DNA of 64,000 bases from Bacillus siamensis KCTC 13613 (lineage in GTDB: Bacteria; Bacillota; Bacilli; Bacillales; Bacillaceae), in the NCBI RefSeq assembly GCF_000262045.1, contig NZ_AJVF01000041.1, forward strand, positions 1 through 64,000, in the 5' to 3' direction. Shown piece by piece: positions 1 through 9,835 of this stretch. Within the stretch, counting starts at the first letter, position 1, and every line of letters begins with the position of its first letter. The notes beneath the pieces were generated by a model that worked only from the letters and a program-made list of their open reading frames with translations, was not told the DNA's origin and did not search any database. Position numbers and translations under genes: made by a program.

Positions 1-60
<60 letters not shown>

Positions 61-80
61 TTTTAATTTAATATTGTTTT

Positions 81-157
81 GGCGGTTGTGGCGAAGTGGT
101 TAACGCACCAGATTGTGGCTCTGGCACTCGTGGGTTCGATTCCCATCAATCGCCCCA
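81..157 (+). tRNA. tRNA-His (GTG)
   Basis: Cloverleaf with GGCGGTT pairing to AATCGCC, GTG anticodon, T-loop TTCGATTC and encoded CCA at 155-157. The 5' G pairs opposite C73, the extra G(-1):C73 identity pair typical of bacterial tRNA-His. Confidence 0.95.
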
Positions 158-164
158 AACAAAT

Positions 165-238
165 GCGGGTGTAGTTTAGTGGTAAAACCTCAGCCTTCCA
201 AGCTGATGTCGTGGGTTCGATTCCCATCACCCGCTCCA
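165..238 (+). tRNA. tRNA-Gly (TCC)
   Basis: Acceptor GCGGGTG/CACCCGC, anticodon TCC in the loop of the CAGC...GCTG stem, T-arm GTGGGTTCGATTCCCAT, discriminator T and encoded CCA. Seven bases after tRNA-His. Confidence 0.95.
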
Positions 239-253
239 TTTTTATATTGTCGT

Positions 254-330
<77 letters not shown>

Positions 331-339
331 TGATAATTT

Positions 340-414
340 TCCACAGTAGCTCAGTGGTAGAGCTATCGGCTGTTAACCGATCGGTCGCAGGTTCGAATCC
401 TGCCTGTGGAGCCA
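340..414 (+). tRNA. tRNA-Asn (GTT)
   Basis: Acceptor TCCACAG/CTGTGGA, anticodon GTT in CTGTTAACC, T-arm GTTCGAATCC, discriminator G and encoded CCA. Confidence 0.95.
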
Positions 415-417
415 TAT

Positions 418-508
418 GGAGAAGTACTCAAGTGGCTGAAGAGGCGCCCCTGCTAAGGGTGTAGGTCGTGTAAGCGGCGCGAGGGTTCAAATCCCTCCTT
501 CTCCGCCA
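418..508 (+). tRNA. tRNA-Ser (GCT)
   Basis: Class II tRNA of 91 nt with the long variable arm expected for serine. Acceptor GGAGAAG/CTTCTCC, anticodon GCT, encoded CCA at 506-508. Confidence 0.95.
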
Positions 509-511
509 TAA

Positions 512-583
512 GGCCCGTTGGTCAAGCGGTTAAGACACCGCCCTTTCACGGCGGTAACACGGGTTCGAATCCCGTACGGGTCA
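512..583 (+). tRNA. tRNA-Glu (TTC), no encoded CCA
   Basis: Acceptor GGCCCGT/ACGGGTC with discriminator A, anticodon TTC in CCTTTCACG, T-arm GTTCGAATCC. Unlike the six tRNAs before it, the discriminator is followed by TTA rather than CCA, so the 3' end must be completed by CCA-adding enzyme. Last gene of the cluster. Confidence 0.94.
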
Positions 584-585
584 TT

Positions 586-616
586 AAAAAACCTTGCATA
601 CTATGCAAGGTTTTTT
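586..616. terminator. Bidirectional terminator between tRNA cluster and tspO
   Basis: Perfect 14-bp stem (586-599 with 603-616) with a 3-nt loop, A-rich on the left and T-rich on the right. It can end both the tRNA transcript and the convergent tspO transcript, whose stop codon lies 2 bases beyond. Confidence 0.9.
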
Positions 617-617
617 A

Positions 618-1088
618 TTATGAGTTCATATTGTAAATGGTAAAAGACAGGTATGTGGCAAAAGCGCTCCATAATAAATAAGGAACCAAAAGCCAGGCTG
701 AAGCTTTGCTGTATTTACTGGCAATCATCAATAAAATGAGTGTTGTAACGGCTACAAGCAGGCAATCGATAGATGCAGCAAGCAAATTTTTCTGTGTGAA
801 TTGAAAAAAGCTGAATCCTTGATTCACGATATAATTGATGAGAAGCATCACCCAGAAAGCTTTGGATTCTTTACATGAAAGCTTTACGTATACCAAGGCT
901 GCTGACAGGGAGATAAGTGCAAACAAAACCGCCCATATGATGCCTATTACTGATCCGCTCGGCGTCCAGTCAGGTTTTTGAAGCGCGTCGTACCATTCCC
1001 GATCTACGGGAAAGAGAAACCCCGCTAAGGAAAACAAGGCATATGTAATGATAAATACAATGATCGCACCGATATACTTCTTTTTCAT
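618..1088 (-). CDS. tspO: TspO/MBR family membrane protein (YtaB)
   Basis: 156-residue protein of the TspO/peripheral benzodiazepine receptor family, which binds porphyrins and other tetrapyrroles in the membrane. About five hydrophobic helices fill the chain. The N-terminal helix is followed by the family signature around WYDALQKPDWTPSG and a tryptophan-rich second helix (IIWAVLFALISL). The ATG at 1088 has a good upstream GGAGGGAAGAG ribosome site. A sigma-B-type promoter lies just upstream (1113-1137), matching the general-stress status recalled for B. subtilis ytaB. It is monocistronic, convergent with the tRNA cluster. The ligand in this organism is inferred only from the family. Confidence 0.9.
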   Translation of the reverse strand: MKKKYIGAIIVFIITYALFSLAGFLFPVDREWYDALQKPDWTPSGSVIGIIWAVLFALISLSAALVYVKLSCKESKAFWVMLLINYIVNQGFSFFQFTQKNLLAASIDCLLVAVTTLILLMIASKYSKASAWLLVPYLLWSAFATYLSFTIYNMNS

Positions 1089-1112
1089 CTCTTCCCTCCA
1101 TTGTTCAATGTC

Positions 1113-1137
1113 ATTCCCGATTTTAGAAAGGTCAAAC
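1113..1137 (-). promoter_or_regulatory. Sigma-B-type promoter of tspO
   Basis: On the minus strand: -35 GTTTGA (1132-1137), 13-nt spacer, -10 GGGAAT (1113-1118), close to the sigma-B consensus GTTT-N13-15-GGGTAT. It lies 25 bases upstream of the start codon. Confidence 0.7.
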
Positions 1138-1199
1138 CTTTTTGAGAGCTATGCATCAATAAGTGTATGAGTTTCCATTGCAAAAATGCAACAAATGTA

Positions 1200-1223
1200 A
1201 AAACCCCGGCTTACCGGGGTTTT
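1200..1223 (-). terminator. Terminator of yteA
   Basis: 10-bp GC-rich stem AAAACCCCGG/CCGGGGTTTT with a 4-nt loop, overlapping the yteA stop codon. Confidence 0.75.
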
Positions 1224-1941
1224 AGTCAGCATGAAGATCGCCGAAAGTCGTCATAATTCCTTCTTCATCCAGTTCCTGTTCATATTTTTCGTGGTCTCTG
1301 CTTGGATACACGGAAATGTTTTTTCCGGTAATATCTGTGGCGATAAAATTTTCATAATCCTCAACATAGCCGATGTTTTCTTCTGAGTTCATTGTCATAT
1401 CGTTGTAGCTGAGAGGCGGAACCTCTAAATCTTGAGGTGTTTCTGAGTTTCCGTATTCCTCTACATCCTGATAGGAGTCTTCACTATCGTAAGGCGGCCG
1501 TATTGATTCATCATCATCAAATTCAAACTGTCCGAACGGTGTTTCCTCTTCAATCGGCCTGTCTTTAGAAACGGCATCCTGAGAGGAATATTCCGCCAAG
1601 GTGGTAGCCGTCGGCAGAGCTTCCAGTCTGTCATAAGGGATTTCTTTGCCGCTGACTTCACAAATACCGTATGTGCCGTTTTCAATTTGTTTCAGGGAGT
1701 AATCAATGTCGCGAAGGTGCTCCCGTTCATGGTCGAGGAGAGCAAGATCTTTTTCACGCTCGTATAATTCAGTCGCCTGATCGCCGGGATGATTGTCATA
1801 GGAAGACAATTCGCCGGATGACTGATACGGGAATTCATCTGTTAATTGAAATTGGTCATTCTCTTTAAAACGACTTAAGATATCATGTTTGGCTTCTTCG
1901 AGTTCTTTTTTCAAATGTGTGATCTGTTCGTTTGTAAGCAC
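1222..1941 (-). CDS. yteA: YteA, DksA/TraR-like protein with degenerate zinc finger
   Basis: 239-residue acidic, hydrophilic protein matching B. subtilis YteA in length and character. Residues ~1-85 form a charged, probably coiled-coil region. Residues ~90-125 carry the DksA/TraR finger framework GTYGICEVSGKEIPYDRLEALP. Of the four zinc-binding cysteines usual in DksA, only the first remains here, as in the YteA subfamily. The C-terminal half is acidic low complexity. The start is the GTG at 1941, with GAGGG seven bases upstream. Regulatory action on RNA polymerase is only suggested by the fold. YteA-type proteins are often listed as stress or sporulation proteins, and no function can be read from the sequence. 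Confidence 0.85.
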   Translation of the reverse strand: MLTNEQITHLKKELEEAKHDILSRFKENDQFQLTDEFPYQSSGELSSYDNHPGDQATELYEREKDLALLDHEREHLRDIDYSLKQIENGTYGICEVSGKEIPYDRLEALPTATTLAEYSSQDAVSKDRPIEEETPFGQFEFDDDESIRPPYDSEDSYQDVEEYGNSETPQDLEVPPLSYNDMTMNSEENIGYVEDYENFIATDITGKNISVYPSRDHEKYEQELDEEGIMTTFGDLHAD

Positions 1942-2099
1942 ATCATTCCCTCGTTTCTATGTGATGCTTATGACTGTTAGTATGAACGTTTTTGTGCAGA
2001 AAAATGGTGGATAAAAATGGTCGTTTTCCCACAGTAAAGTAAAGGATACAGTGATTGCCGAGAGTGGGGAAAGAAAATTCAAGTTTGTTTCTTTATTCA

Positions 2100-2189
2100 T
2101 TTGCGCAAAAAGGTTTATAATAAGAAATGCAGGCATTTTGTCGTGCGCAAATCTGTGTGTTTGACACAAAGTCATCACAGGTGTATTGT
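2100..2189 (+). promoter_or_regulatory. men operon promoter region with inverted repeat
   Basis: A near-consensus sigma-A promoter TTGACA (2161-2166), 17-nt spacer, TATTGT (2184-2189) would start transcription ~25-30 bases before menF. Just upstream, TTTGCGCA (2100-2107) and TGCGCAAA (2144-2151) form an 8-bp inverted repeat bracketing a second TATAAT-like box (2116-2121). The promoter is well supported; a regulatory role for the repeat is inference. Confidence 0.7.
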
Positions 2190-2225
2190 ATTAAAAGCAT
2201 TTAACGGATTATGGAGGAATGTCTC

Positions 2226-3641
2226 ATGGTGACAACGGTGCAGCATACGTTCCGAGAGGAAGCAGATCATGCATTACATAAAGCCAAACAAGTCAACCAT
2301 GCTGTCTTATTGAGCTATTCAAGACGTATTGCGTCTTTAGACCCTCTATCATTTTTCAAAGACGGAGCAAAAAAATATAAAGGCAAACGATTTTTTTGGT
2401 CAGAACCCGGTAGTGAATTAACAATAGTCGGTCTTGGCACAGAAGCGCTGTTCCAATCGAATGAAAAAAACGAAAAACGTTATCAAGACGTTTTTGAACA
2501 ATGGGAGCGCTTTAAAAAGACGGCTTATCATATTCATGAAGAAGAAGAGGCGGCGCAAACCGCGGTCGGCCCTGTCTTATTCGGCGGTTTTTCATTTAAT
2601 CCCGCTGAAGAAAGAGGAGACGAATGGGATGGGTTCGAAGAAGGACTGTTTTTTATTCCCTCACTCATGCTGACAAAGACGGCGGATGGTGATTATTTAA
2701 CCGTCAATCAATGGGCGGCAGACGGCAATCAGGCAGAAGATGTGCTGAAACGTCTGAAATCTTTTTCTGAAGCTTTTACAGTTTCTTCAATGACATATGA
2801 GGAATATCCTGATTTAACAAAAGCGGAAGAACTAGATGTAGAAAACTGGCTTGACGCCATTAAAACAGCAACAAATGATATGAAAGCAAATCAATATGAT
2901 AAAGTCGTGCTGGCAAGGGAAGTCGTTTTGTCATATGACGGGCCGATTCCGGCGGAGAGCGTTGTCCGCAAGCTTTTGACGGATCAAACCACAAGCTATG
3001 TTTTTGCGATTGAGCAGGGAAATAAATGCTTTGTCGGCGCTTCACCGGAACGGCTGATCAAAAAATCCGGCAAAGACGTCATGTCCTCTTGTCTGGCAGG
3101 TTCAATTAAGCGCGGAGAAAGTCAGGAAGAAGATGACCGTCTCGGCGAAGAATTGCTGCATGACGAAAAAAACCTGGCGGAGCATGATTTTGTGGTTCAG
3201 ATGATAAACGATGCTTTTTTATCGAGCTGCAGTGATGTGAAAAAGCCTGCAGGTCCGCAATTATATAAAACAAAAAGTGTGCAGCATCTATATACACCGA
3301 TCACCGGCCGTCTTAAAACGTCCGCTTCGCTGTTTGATTTAATTGAAAAGCTGCATCCCACACCGGCATTGGGCGGAGCGCCCCAGCAGAAAGCTGTTGA
3401 TGTTATCGCTGAAATTGAACCGATGACACGCGGGTGGTACGCGGCGCCGATCGGCTGGATGGACGGCAGGGAAAACGGAGAATTTGTCGTGGCCATCCGA
3501 TCAGGATTGATTGAAGACAAAAGGGCGCGCCTTTTTGCAGGCTGCGGCATTGTTGAAGATTCAGATCCGCAATCAGAATATGAAGAAACACAAATTAAAC
3601 TAAAGCCGATGATCTCTGCTTTAGGAGGTGAAAGGCTTTGA
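2226..3641 (+). CDS. menF: Isochorismate synthase MenF
   Basis: 471-residue enzyme that isomerises chorismate to isochorismate, the first committed step of menaquinone synthesis in the cytosol. The C-terminal ~265 residues are the chorismate-binding fold shared with anthranilate synthase TrpE. They include FVGASPERL, the LAGSIKRG loop, [10 protein letters not shown] and the Mg-binding [16 protein letters not shown] segment near residue 398. The start is the ATG at 2226, eight bases after GGAGG; an ATG 15 bases upstream contains that RBS and is rejected. The length equals B. subtilis MenF. First gene of the menFDHBEC operon; its TGA overlaps the menD TTG start by four bases. Confidence 0.97.
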   Translation: MVTTVQHTFREEADHALHKAKQVNHAVLLSYSRRIASLDPLSFFKDGAKKYKGKRFFWSEPGSELTIVGLGTEALFQSNEKNEKRYQDVFEQWERFKKTAYHIHEEEEAAQTAVGPVLFGGFSFNPAEERGDEWDGFEEGLFFIPSLMLTKTADGDYLTVNQWAADGNQAEDVLKRLKSFSEAFTVSSMTYEEYPDLTKAEELDVENWLDAIKTATNDMKANQYDKVVLAREVVLSYDGPIPAESVVRKLLTDQTTSYVFAIEQGNKCFVGASPERLIKKSGKDVMSSCLAGSIKRGESQEEDDRLGEELLHDEKNLAEHDFVVQMINDAFLSSCSDVKKPAGPQLYKTKSVQHLYTPITGRLKTSASLFDLIEKLHPTPALGGAPQQKAVDVIAEIEPMTRGWYAAPIGWMDGRENGEFVVAIRSGLIEDKRARLFAGCGIVEDSDPQSEYEETQIKLKPMISALGGERL

Positions 3642-5374
3642 CAAACCCGATTACACATTATATCGGAAGCTTTATTGATGAATTCGCTCTTTCGGGTGTA
3701 ACCGACGCGGTCGTTTGTCCCGGATCGAGGTCGACTCCGCTGGCGGTTTTGGCAGCGGCCCACCCGGATATTCAAGTCCATATACAAATTGATGAACGAT
3801 CCGCAGGTTTTTTCGCACTCGGTCTTGCAAAAGCCCGCCAGCGTCCGGTCATGCTGATTTGTACGTCAGGAACGGCAGCGGCTAACTTTTATCCGGCCGT
3901 GATTGAGGCTCATTATTCAAGAGTGCCTCTCATTGTCCTGACTGCTGACCGGCCCCATGAATTAAGGGAAGTAGGGGCGCCTCAGGCGATTAACCAGCAT
4001 TTTCTGTTCGGTAACTTTGTTAAGTTTTTCACAGACTCGGCTCTTCCCGAGGAAAATCCTCAAATGCTGAGTTATATCAGAACTTTGGCCGACAGAGCCG
4101 CAAGTGAAGCGGGGAAGCAGCCGATGGGACCGGTGCATGTCAATGTGCCGCTCAGGGAGCCTTTGATGCCTGATTTGTCAGCCCGGCCTTTTGAAAGAAT
4201 GAGATCAGATCGGCATGTCTCTGTCACAACAGGGATTCAGTCTGCCGATCCGGCTTCACTGCGTCATATTACAGAGCGTCTTGCGAATACCGAAAAGGGG
4301 ATGATCGTCTGCGGCGAAATTCACGGTGAAGCAGAAAAACAGCAGATCCTCGCGCTTGCCGAGATACTTCAATTCCCGATTTTGGCTGATCCGCTTTCAA
4401 ATCTGCGAAACGGAAAGCATGATAAGGCTCTGATCATTGATGCTTATGACTCGTTCTTAAGAGATGAGGAGATAAAAGAAGTGCTGCGTCCGGAAGCTGT
4501 GATCCGCTTCGGTCCGATGCCGGTTTCCAAACCGCTCTTTGTATGGCTCAGGGATGATCCTGCCATTGAGCAGTTTATCGTCGATGAAGACGGAGGGTGG
4601 AGAGATCCCACTCAGGCCGGCGCGCATATGATTCATTGCCATCCGTCAGTATTTTTGGAAGCGGTCCGTTCAGTTGAAACGGGAAGACGGCCGTCCGGAT
4701 GGCTGGAGAAATGGCAGTTTGTCAATGAACGGTTCCGCGGCCATTTACAGCATGCGGGCATGGATAATTTGTCATTCGAAGGAAATGTATATCGTCACCT
4801 TCAGCACCTTGTTCCTGAAGACAGTTCGATTTTTGTCGGCAACAGCATGCCGATTCGCGATGTGGATACTTTCTTTGAAAAGCAAGATCGTTCCTTCCGC
4901 GTCTATGCCAACCGCGGTGCTAACGGAATTGACGGAGTTGTTTCCTCGGCTATGGGCGTATGTGAGGGAACAAAAGCTCCCGTCACGCTTGTGATTGGAG
5001 ATTTATCGTTTTACCATGATTTAAACGGTCTGTTAGCGGCTAAAAAACTTGGAATTCCGCTTACGGTTATTTTAATAAACAATGATGGCGGCGGGATTTT
5101 CTCATTTTTGCCGCAGGCATCTGATAAAACTCATTTTGAAGAACTGTTCGGTACGCCGACGGGCCTTGATTTCAAGCATGCCGCAGCACTGTATGGCGGG
5201 ACGTATACTTGCCCTGAGACATGGGAAGCATTTAAGGATGCGTATCAGCCGCAGGCGGACAAGCCCGGACTTCATATTATCGAGCTGAAAACAGATCGGA
5301 CCTCAAGAGTTCAATTCCATCGCGATCTGCTGCAGGCCGCAGTGCGGGAAGTGAAAAAAGAATGGAGACTGTAA
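3638..5374 (+). CDS. menD: SEPHCHC synthase MenD
   Basis: 578-residue thiamine-diphosphate enzyme. It decarboxylates 2-oxoglutarate and adds the resulting semialdehyde to isochorismate, giving SEPHCHC. The N-terminal Pyr domain shows the TPP-activating glutamate in [13 protein letters not shown] (about residue 54). The C-terminal PP domain has the Mg/ThDP motif [12 protein letters not shown]...NNDGGGIF from residue ~454. Translation starts at TTG 3638, preceded by AGGAGGTG, overlapping the menF stop by 4 bp, so coupled translation is likely. Length and synteny match B. subtilis MenD. Confidence 0.97.
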   Translation: MTNPITHYIGSFIDEFALSGVTDAVVCPGSRSTPLAVLAAAHPDIQVHIQIDERSAGFFALGLAKARQRPVMLICTSGTAAANFYPAVIEAHYSRVPLIVLTADRPHELREVGAPQAINQHFLFGNFVKFFTDSALPEENPQMLSYIRTLADRAASEAGKQPMGPVHVNVPLREPLMPDLSARPFERMRSDRHVSVTTGIQSADPASLRHITERLANTEKGMIVCGEIHGEAEKQQILALAEILQFPILADPLSNLRNGKHDKALIIDAYDSFLRDEEIKEVLRPEAVIRFGPMPVSKPLFVWLRDDPAIEQFIVDEDGGWRDPTQAGAHMIHCHPSVFLEAVRSVETGRRPSGWLEKWQFVNERFRGHLQHAGMDNLSFEGNVYRHLQHLVPEDSSIFVGNSMPIRDVDTFFEKQDRSFRVYANRGANGIDGVVSSAMGVCEGTKAPVTLVIGDLSFYHDLNGLLAAKKLGIPLTVILINNDGGGIFSFLPQASDKTHFEELFGTPTGLDFKHAAALYGGTYTCPETWEAFKDAYQPQADKPGLHIIELKTDRTSRVQFHRDLLQAAVREVKKEWRL

Positions 5375-6186
5375 CTGTCAAAATGGCTGACGGCGTGTGC
5401 TACCGGGTGAATGATACCGGTGACCGCTCGTCTGAAGCAATTGTTTGTCTGCACGGATTTACGGGCAGTAAAGAATCATGGATGTTTCTGCGCGAAATGT
5501 TTCCCGGCGAGCGAATGGTGATGATTGACTGCCTGGGTCACGGGGAGACAGACGCGCCTGTGCAAGCGGCAAGGTACAGTACGAGCCGGCAGGTTGCGGA
5601 CCTTGCCGCCGTTTTTGATCAATTAAAACTTCACAAAGTGAAACTTATTGGTTATTCTATGGGGGGAAGACTTGCGTATTCCTTTGCACAGGCATTTCCG
5701 CATCGGGTGTCAGCGCTTGTTTTGGAAAGCTCCACTCCGGGTCTCAGCACGCTTCAGGAACGCAAAAAGCGGATTCAGTCAGACCGGAAGCTTGCAGACT
5801 TTATATTGAAGGAAGGCATCACATCGTTTGTCGATTATTGGGAGGGCATTCCGTTGTTTGCCACGCAGCTTTCTCTGCCGGACAGCGTAAAGGCGTCCAT
5901 CCGTGCCGGCAGGCTGAAAAATAATCCGTCCGGACTTGCAGGCAGTCTGCTCGGAATGGGGACGGGCTCGCAGCCTTCCTGGTGGGATGCATTAGACCGC
6001 ATCAAGGCGCCCGTTCTGCTTATATGCGGTGAATGGGACGAAAAGTTTTGCGTGATTAATCAAAAGGTGCATAACCTGCTCCCATCAAGTAAAATAGAGG
6101 TTGTCAAACAGGCGGGGCACACGGTACATGTGGAACAGCCGCGAATTTTTGGTAAGATAGTAAGTGAGTTTTTATACGGCTTGTAA
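5362..6186 (+). CDS. menH: SHCHC synthase MenH (YtxM), alpha/beta hydrolase fold
   Basis: 274-residue alpha/beta-hydrolase-fold lyase that removes pyruvate from SEPHCHC to give SHCHC. The catalytic triad is visible: nucleophile Ser99 in GYSMGG, Asp in CGEWDEKF and His in [23 protein letters not shown] near residue 29 supplies the oxyanion-hole region. The ATG lies inside the last codons of menD (13-bp overlap), showing translational coupling. Called ytxM in older B. subtilis lists. Confidence 0.95.
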   Translation: METVTVKMADGVCYRVNDTGDRSSEAIVCLHGFTGSKESWMFLREMFPGERMVMIDCLGHGETDAPVQAARYSTSRQVADLAAVFDQLKLHKVKLIGYSMGGRLAYSFAQAFPHRVSALVLESSTPGLSTLQERKKRIQSDRKLADFILKEGITSFVDYWEGIPLFATQLSLPDSVKASIRAGRLKNNPSGLAGSLLGMGTGSQPSWWDALDRIKAPVLLICGEWDEKFCVINQKVHNLLPSSKIEVVKQAGHTVHVEQPRIFGKIVSEFLYGL

Positions 6187-6244
6187 AGCATATAGAAAAT
6201 AGCTTTTCGGCCGGACTCAGGCAAAAATGAAGGAGGTCATATCA

Positions 6245-7063
6245 ATGGCTGCAGAATGGAAAACTGAACGTCAGTACGATGAAATCTTGTACGAGACGTA
6301 TAACGGTATTGCAAAAATAACAATTAACCGCCCGGAGGTACATAACGCATTTACTCCTAAGACGGTATCAGAAATGATTGACGCATTTGCTTGTGCGCGT
6401 GATGACTCTAATATTGGTGTCATCGTTCTTGCGGGAGCGGGAGATAAAGCATTCTGTTCAGGCGGAGACCAAAAAGTCCGCGGTCACGGCGGATATGTCG
6501 GAGACGATCAGATCCCGCGTCTGAACGTGCTTGATCTTCAGCGTTTAATCCGCGTGATTCCTAAACCGGTTGTAGCAATGGTTTCAGGTTACGCGATCGG
6601 CGGAGGCCATGTGCTTCATATCGTCTGTGATTTAACGATTGCGGCTGATAACGCGATTTTCGGTCAGACCGGACCGAAAGTGGGAAGCTTTGATGCCGGT
6701 TACGGCTCAGGCTACCTGGCGCGTATCGTCGGACATAAGAAAGCCCGTGAAATCTGGTATCTGTGCCGTCAATACAATGCGCAGGAAGCGCTCGACATGG
6801 GTCTTGTCAATACGGTTGTCCCATTAGAGAAACTTGAAGAGGAAACTATTAAATGGTGTGAGGAAATGCTTGAGAAAAGCCCTACAGCCCTTCGTTTCCT
6901 TAAAGCGGCATTTAACGCAGATACAGACGGCCTCGCCGGAATTCAGCAATTTGCGGGAGATGCAACACTTCTTTATTACACGACAGACGAAGCGAAAGAA
7001 GGCCGCGATTCCTTTAAAGAAAAACGCAGTCCGGATTTCGGTCAGTTCCCTCGTTTTCCGTGA
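6245..7063 (+). CDS. menB: 1,4-dihydroxy-2-naphthoyl-CoA synthase MenB
   Basis: 272-residue crotonase-family enzyme that cyclises o-succinylbenzoyl-CoA to 1,4-dihydroxy-2-naphthoyl-CoA. Visible features are the CoA/oxyanion motif [35 protein letters not shown] and the active-site segment [18 protein letters not shown] near residue 149. The start at ATG 6245 follows AAGGAGG by eight bases; the ATG at 6227 contains part of that RBS and is rejected. A 58-base gap after menH has no clear promoter. A hairpin follows the gene (7079-7115), so menB may be the end of some transcripts. Confidence 0.97.
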   Translation: MAAEWKTERQYDEILYETYNGIAKITINRPEVHNAFTPKTVSEMIDAFACARDDSNIGVIVLAGAGDKAFCSGGDQKVRGHGGYVGDDQIPRLNVLDLQRLIRVIPKPVVAMVSGYAIGGGHVLHIVCDLTIAADNAIFGQTGPKVGSFDAGYGSGYLARIVGHKKAREIWYLCRQYNAQEALDMGLVNTVVPLEKLEEETIKWCEEMLEKSPTALRFLKAAFNADTDGLAGIQQFAGDATLLYYTTDEAKEGRDSFKEKRSPDFGQFPRFP

Positions 7064-7078
7064 TCAGATGACACTACG

Positions 7079-7115
7079 AAACAGCTTGAGCCGCTCTGGT
7101 CCAAGCTGTTTTCTT
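7079..7115 (+). terminator. Hairpin between menB and menE (partial terminator or attenuator)
   Basis: AAACAGCTTG pairs with CAAGCTGTTT around a ~14-nt loop, followed by TTCTTTTC, a weak T-rich tract. No promoter is evident before menE, so it more likely tunes the amount of downstream message, or protects the menB 3' end, than ends all transcription. Confidence 0.55.
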
Positions 7116-7150
7116 TTCAAACACAGTACTTTTACCTCGGAGATGATAAC

Positions 7151-8614
7151 ATGCTGACAGAACAGCCAAATTGGCTCATTCAAAGGGCTCAGCTGACACC
7201 TGAGAGAATCGCTCTCATATTTGAAAACAAACAGATGACATTCAGAGAATTGTATCATGCTTCTGAACAAATGGCCGCGCGGCTGTCCGAATACTGCAAG
7301 CTTAAAAAAGGAGACCGTGTCGCAATTTTGCTTTCTAACCGACCGGAAATGGTTTATGCCGTTCACGCCTGCTTCTTATTAGGAGCGGAAGCGGTGCTGT
7401 TAAATACGAAGCTCTCAAAACAGGAACGGCTGTTTCAGCTCGAAGATTCAGAGGCGAAGCTTTTATTGACGGAAGACGGTTTTTGCCGCGAAGATTATGA
7501 ATCTGCAGTCGCTGTCGCAGATGTGGACGAGCTGCAGGCTGAAAAGGCGGGTGACATGGAGCCGGAAGCTTATGTAACGCTTGATGATACGGCGACTCTT
7601 ATGTATACGTCAGGAACAACGGGAAGGCCGAAGGGGGTGCAGCAGACTTTTGGAAACCATTATTCCAGCGCTGTATCGTCTGCGCTGAATCTGGGGGTCA
7701 CGGAGCGGGACCGCTGGCTTATTGCGCTGCCGCTGTTTCATATCAGCGGTCTGTCAGCGCTGTTTAAGTCGGTCATTTACGGTATGCCCGTCGTGCTGCA
7801 CCGAAAATTTTCAGTTACTGATGTGCTTGCCAGCATCCGCTCACACCGGGTCACGATCATATCAGCGGTGCAGACAATGCTTTCAGGCCTGCTTTCGGAA
7901 ATCGAACAATGTCCGGAATCATTGCGGTGTATTCTGCTTGGCGGAGGGCCGGCCCCGCTGCCGCTCCTTGAAGAATGCCGAAGAAAGCAATTTCCGGTCT
8001 TCCAGTCTTACGGCTTGACCGAAACCTGCTCACAGATTGTCACGCTTTCTCCGGAATTCAGCATGGAAAAGCTCGGCTCGGCCGGTAAACCGCTGTTTTC
8101 ATGCGAGATCAGAATTGAAAAAGAAGGAAATCGCTGTGCGCCGTTTGAACACGGTGAAATCACGGTAAAAGGCCCGAATGTGATGAAAGGCTACTATCAT
8201 CGTGATGAAGCGAATCAGGCCGCTTTTCATAATGGCTGGTTTAAAACGGGCGATCTTGGTTATTTAGATGACGAAGGGTTTTTATATGTGCTGGACAGAC
8301 GGTCGGATCTCATCATTTCAGGCGGAGAGAACATCTATCCGGCTGAAGTGGAAGCGGCGCTGCTTGCCCATCCGGCTGTAGCGGAAGCAGGTGTTTCAGG
8401 AGCCGAAGATCCAAAGTGGGGGAAAGTGCCGCATGCCTTTCTCGTGCTGACTTCTTCTGTCAGTGCAGAAGAGCTGGCCGACTTTTGCCGTGAACGCCTT
8501 GCAAAATATAAAGTACCGGCTGCTTTTTTCGCGGTTGACGAGCTCCCGCGGAACGCGTCCAATAAACTGATGAGACATCGGCTGAATGAGCTTCGTAAAG
8601 GAGAATTGTCATGA
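7151..8614 (+). CDS. menE: o-Succinylbenzoate-CoA ligase MenE
   Basis: 487-residue AMP-forming ligase that activates o-succinylbenzoate with ATP and CoA. ANL-superfamily motifs run in order: P-loop MYTSGTTGRPKG (~150), SYGLTETCSQ (~295), WFKTGDLGYLDDEG (~360) and the hinge LDRRSDLIISGGENIYP (~380). The catalytic lysine lies in PRNASNKLMRHRL near the C-terminus. The start ATG 7151 follows a weak CGGAGATGA site. It overlaps menC by four bases (ATGA). Confidence 0.96.
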   Translation: MLTEQPNWLIQRAQLTPERIALIFENKQMTFRELYHASEQMAARLSEYCKLKKGDRVAILLSNRPEMVYAVHACFLLGAEAVLLNTKLSKQERLFQLEDSEAKLLLTEDGFCREDYESAVAVADVDELQAEKAGDMEPEAYVTLDDTATLMYTSGTTGRPKGVQQTFGNHYSSAVSSALNLGVTERDRWLIALPLFHISGLSALFKSVIYGMPVVLHRKFSVTDVLASIRSHRVTIISAVQTMLSGLLSEIEQCPESLRCILLGGGPAPLPLLEECRRKQFPVFQSYGLTETCSQIVTLSPEFSMEKLGSAGKPLFSCEIRIEKEGNRCAPFEHGEITVKGPNVMKGYYHRDEANQAAFHNGWFKTGDLGYLDDEGFLYVLDRRSDLIISGGENIYPAEVEAALLAHPAVAEAGVSGAEDPKWGKVPHAFLVLTSSVSAEELADFCRERLAKYKVPAAFFAVDELPRNASNKLMRHRLNELRKGELS

Positions 8615-9726
8615 TTAAGATTGAAAAAATCACCCTTTATCATGTAAGTATGAGGCTGAAAAAACCGTTTAAAACAAGTATTGAAACGCTGCAGGACCGC
8701 AAATTTTTGATCGTGGAGGCGATCGATGAAACCGGCAGAACCGGCTGGGGGGAGGTATCGGCGTTTTCTTCTCCTTGGTATACAGAAGAAACGATTCAGA
8801 CATGCGCGCATATGCTGAGAGATTTTTTCATCCCAAATATCGTAGGCCGCGAGTTTTTCCATCCGTCAGAAGTGCCTGACAGTCTCGCGCGTTTCAAAGG
8901 AAACCGCATGGCAAAAGCGGGGCTCGAATCAGCCGTGTGGGATCTATATGCCAAGAAAAAGGGGATATCTCTCGCAGAAGCCTTAGGGGGCAAAAGAGAT
9001 AAAGTGCCCGCCGGGGTCGTAGTGGGTCTTGCTTCGGATGATGTGATGCTTCGGGAAATTGAGCAATATTTAAAAGAAGGTTATCAACGTATAAAAATAA
9101 AAATTCAGCCCGGCCGTGACGTTGATTTGGTCAGAGCCATCCGCAGCCGTTTCCCGAACTTACCGCTGATGGCGGATGCCAACTCGGCATATGAACTGAA
9201 AGACATCAGCAGGCTGAAAGAATTGGATGAATTCCAATTAATGATGATAGAACAGCCGCTTCAGGCAGATGATATTGTCGATCACCGCCACCTGCAAAAA
9301 CATTTGAGAACGGCGATATGTCTTGATGAAAGTATATGCTCATTTGATGACGCGAGGCGGGCGATTGAGCTTGGAAGCTGTAAAATCATTAACATAAAAC
9401 CGGCGCGTGTAGGAGGCCTGACAGAAGCTTTAAAAATACATGATTTATGCAGAGAGCATCACATGCCGGTATGGTGCGGCGGAATGTTCGAGACCGGCAT
9501 TTCGAGAGCGCAGACAGTCGCGCTTGCTTCGCTGCCGCAATTTACGATACCGGGTGACATTTCCTCATCAGACCGATACTGGGAGGAGGATATCGTCACT
9601 CCTGACATCCGTATCGAAGAGGGATTTATTTCTGTTCCGGACGGTCCTGGACTGGGTGTCAGCGTGAATCAGGAAGTAATGAGAAAATACGTCACCCAAA
9701 TGGACGTTTTCACAACGAACAGCTGA
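8611..9726 (+). CDS. menC: o-Succinylbenzoate synthase MenC
   Basis: 371-residue enolase-superfamily enzyme that dehydrates SHCHC to o-succinylbenzoate. The (beta/alpha)7-beta barrel residues are present: the KxK base pair in RIKIKIQPG (~162), metal ligands Asp in MADANSAY (~188), Glu in MIEQPL (~214) and Asp in CLDESI (~239), and Lys in NIKPARVGG (~262). Members of this clade also racemise N-acylamino acids, so side activity is possible. Last gene of the operon; a strong terminator follows at 9808. Confidence 0.96.
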   Translation: MIKIEKITLYHVSMRLKKPFKTSIETLQDRKFLIVEAIDETGRTGWGEVSAFSSPWYTEETIQTCAHMLRDFFIPNIVGREFFHPSEVPDSLARFKGNRMAKAGLESAVWDLYAKKKGISLAEALGGKRDKVPAGVVVGLASDDVMLREIEQYLKEGYQRIKIKIQPGRDVDLVRAIRSRFPNLPLMADANSAYELKDISRLKELDEFQLMMIEQPLQADDIVDHRHLQKHLRTAICLDESICSFDDARRAIELGSCKIINIKPARVGGLTEALKIHDLCREHHMPVWCGGMFETGISRAQTVALASLPQFTIPGDISSSDRYWEEDIVTPDIRIEEGFISVPDGPGLGVSVNQEVMRKYVTQMDVFTTNS

Positions 9727-9807
9727 TAAAACTTTATTTCAGTAAGTTGAGTACACTGTAAGCTGCTGTTATATTAAAACTGTTCAACATCACCCCTTCC
9801 CCGTTTG

Positions 9808-9833
9808 AACCGGCTGAAAAAGCCGGTTTTTTT
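9808..9833 (+). terminator. Rho-independent terminator of the men operon
   Basis: 8-bp stem AACCGGCT/AGCCGGTT with loop GAAAA and a following run of T. Confidence 0.92.
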
Positions 9834-9835
9834 AG

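Noticed and set aside
3197-3787. 196-codon open frame on the minus strand across menF/menD
   Set aside because: It is antisense to two well-supported enzymes, lacks an RBS and has no family features.
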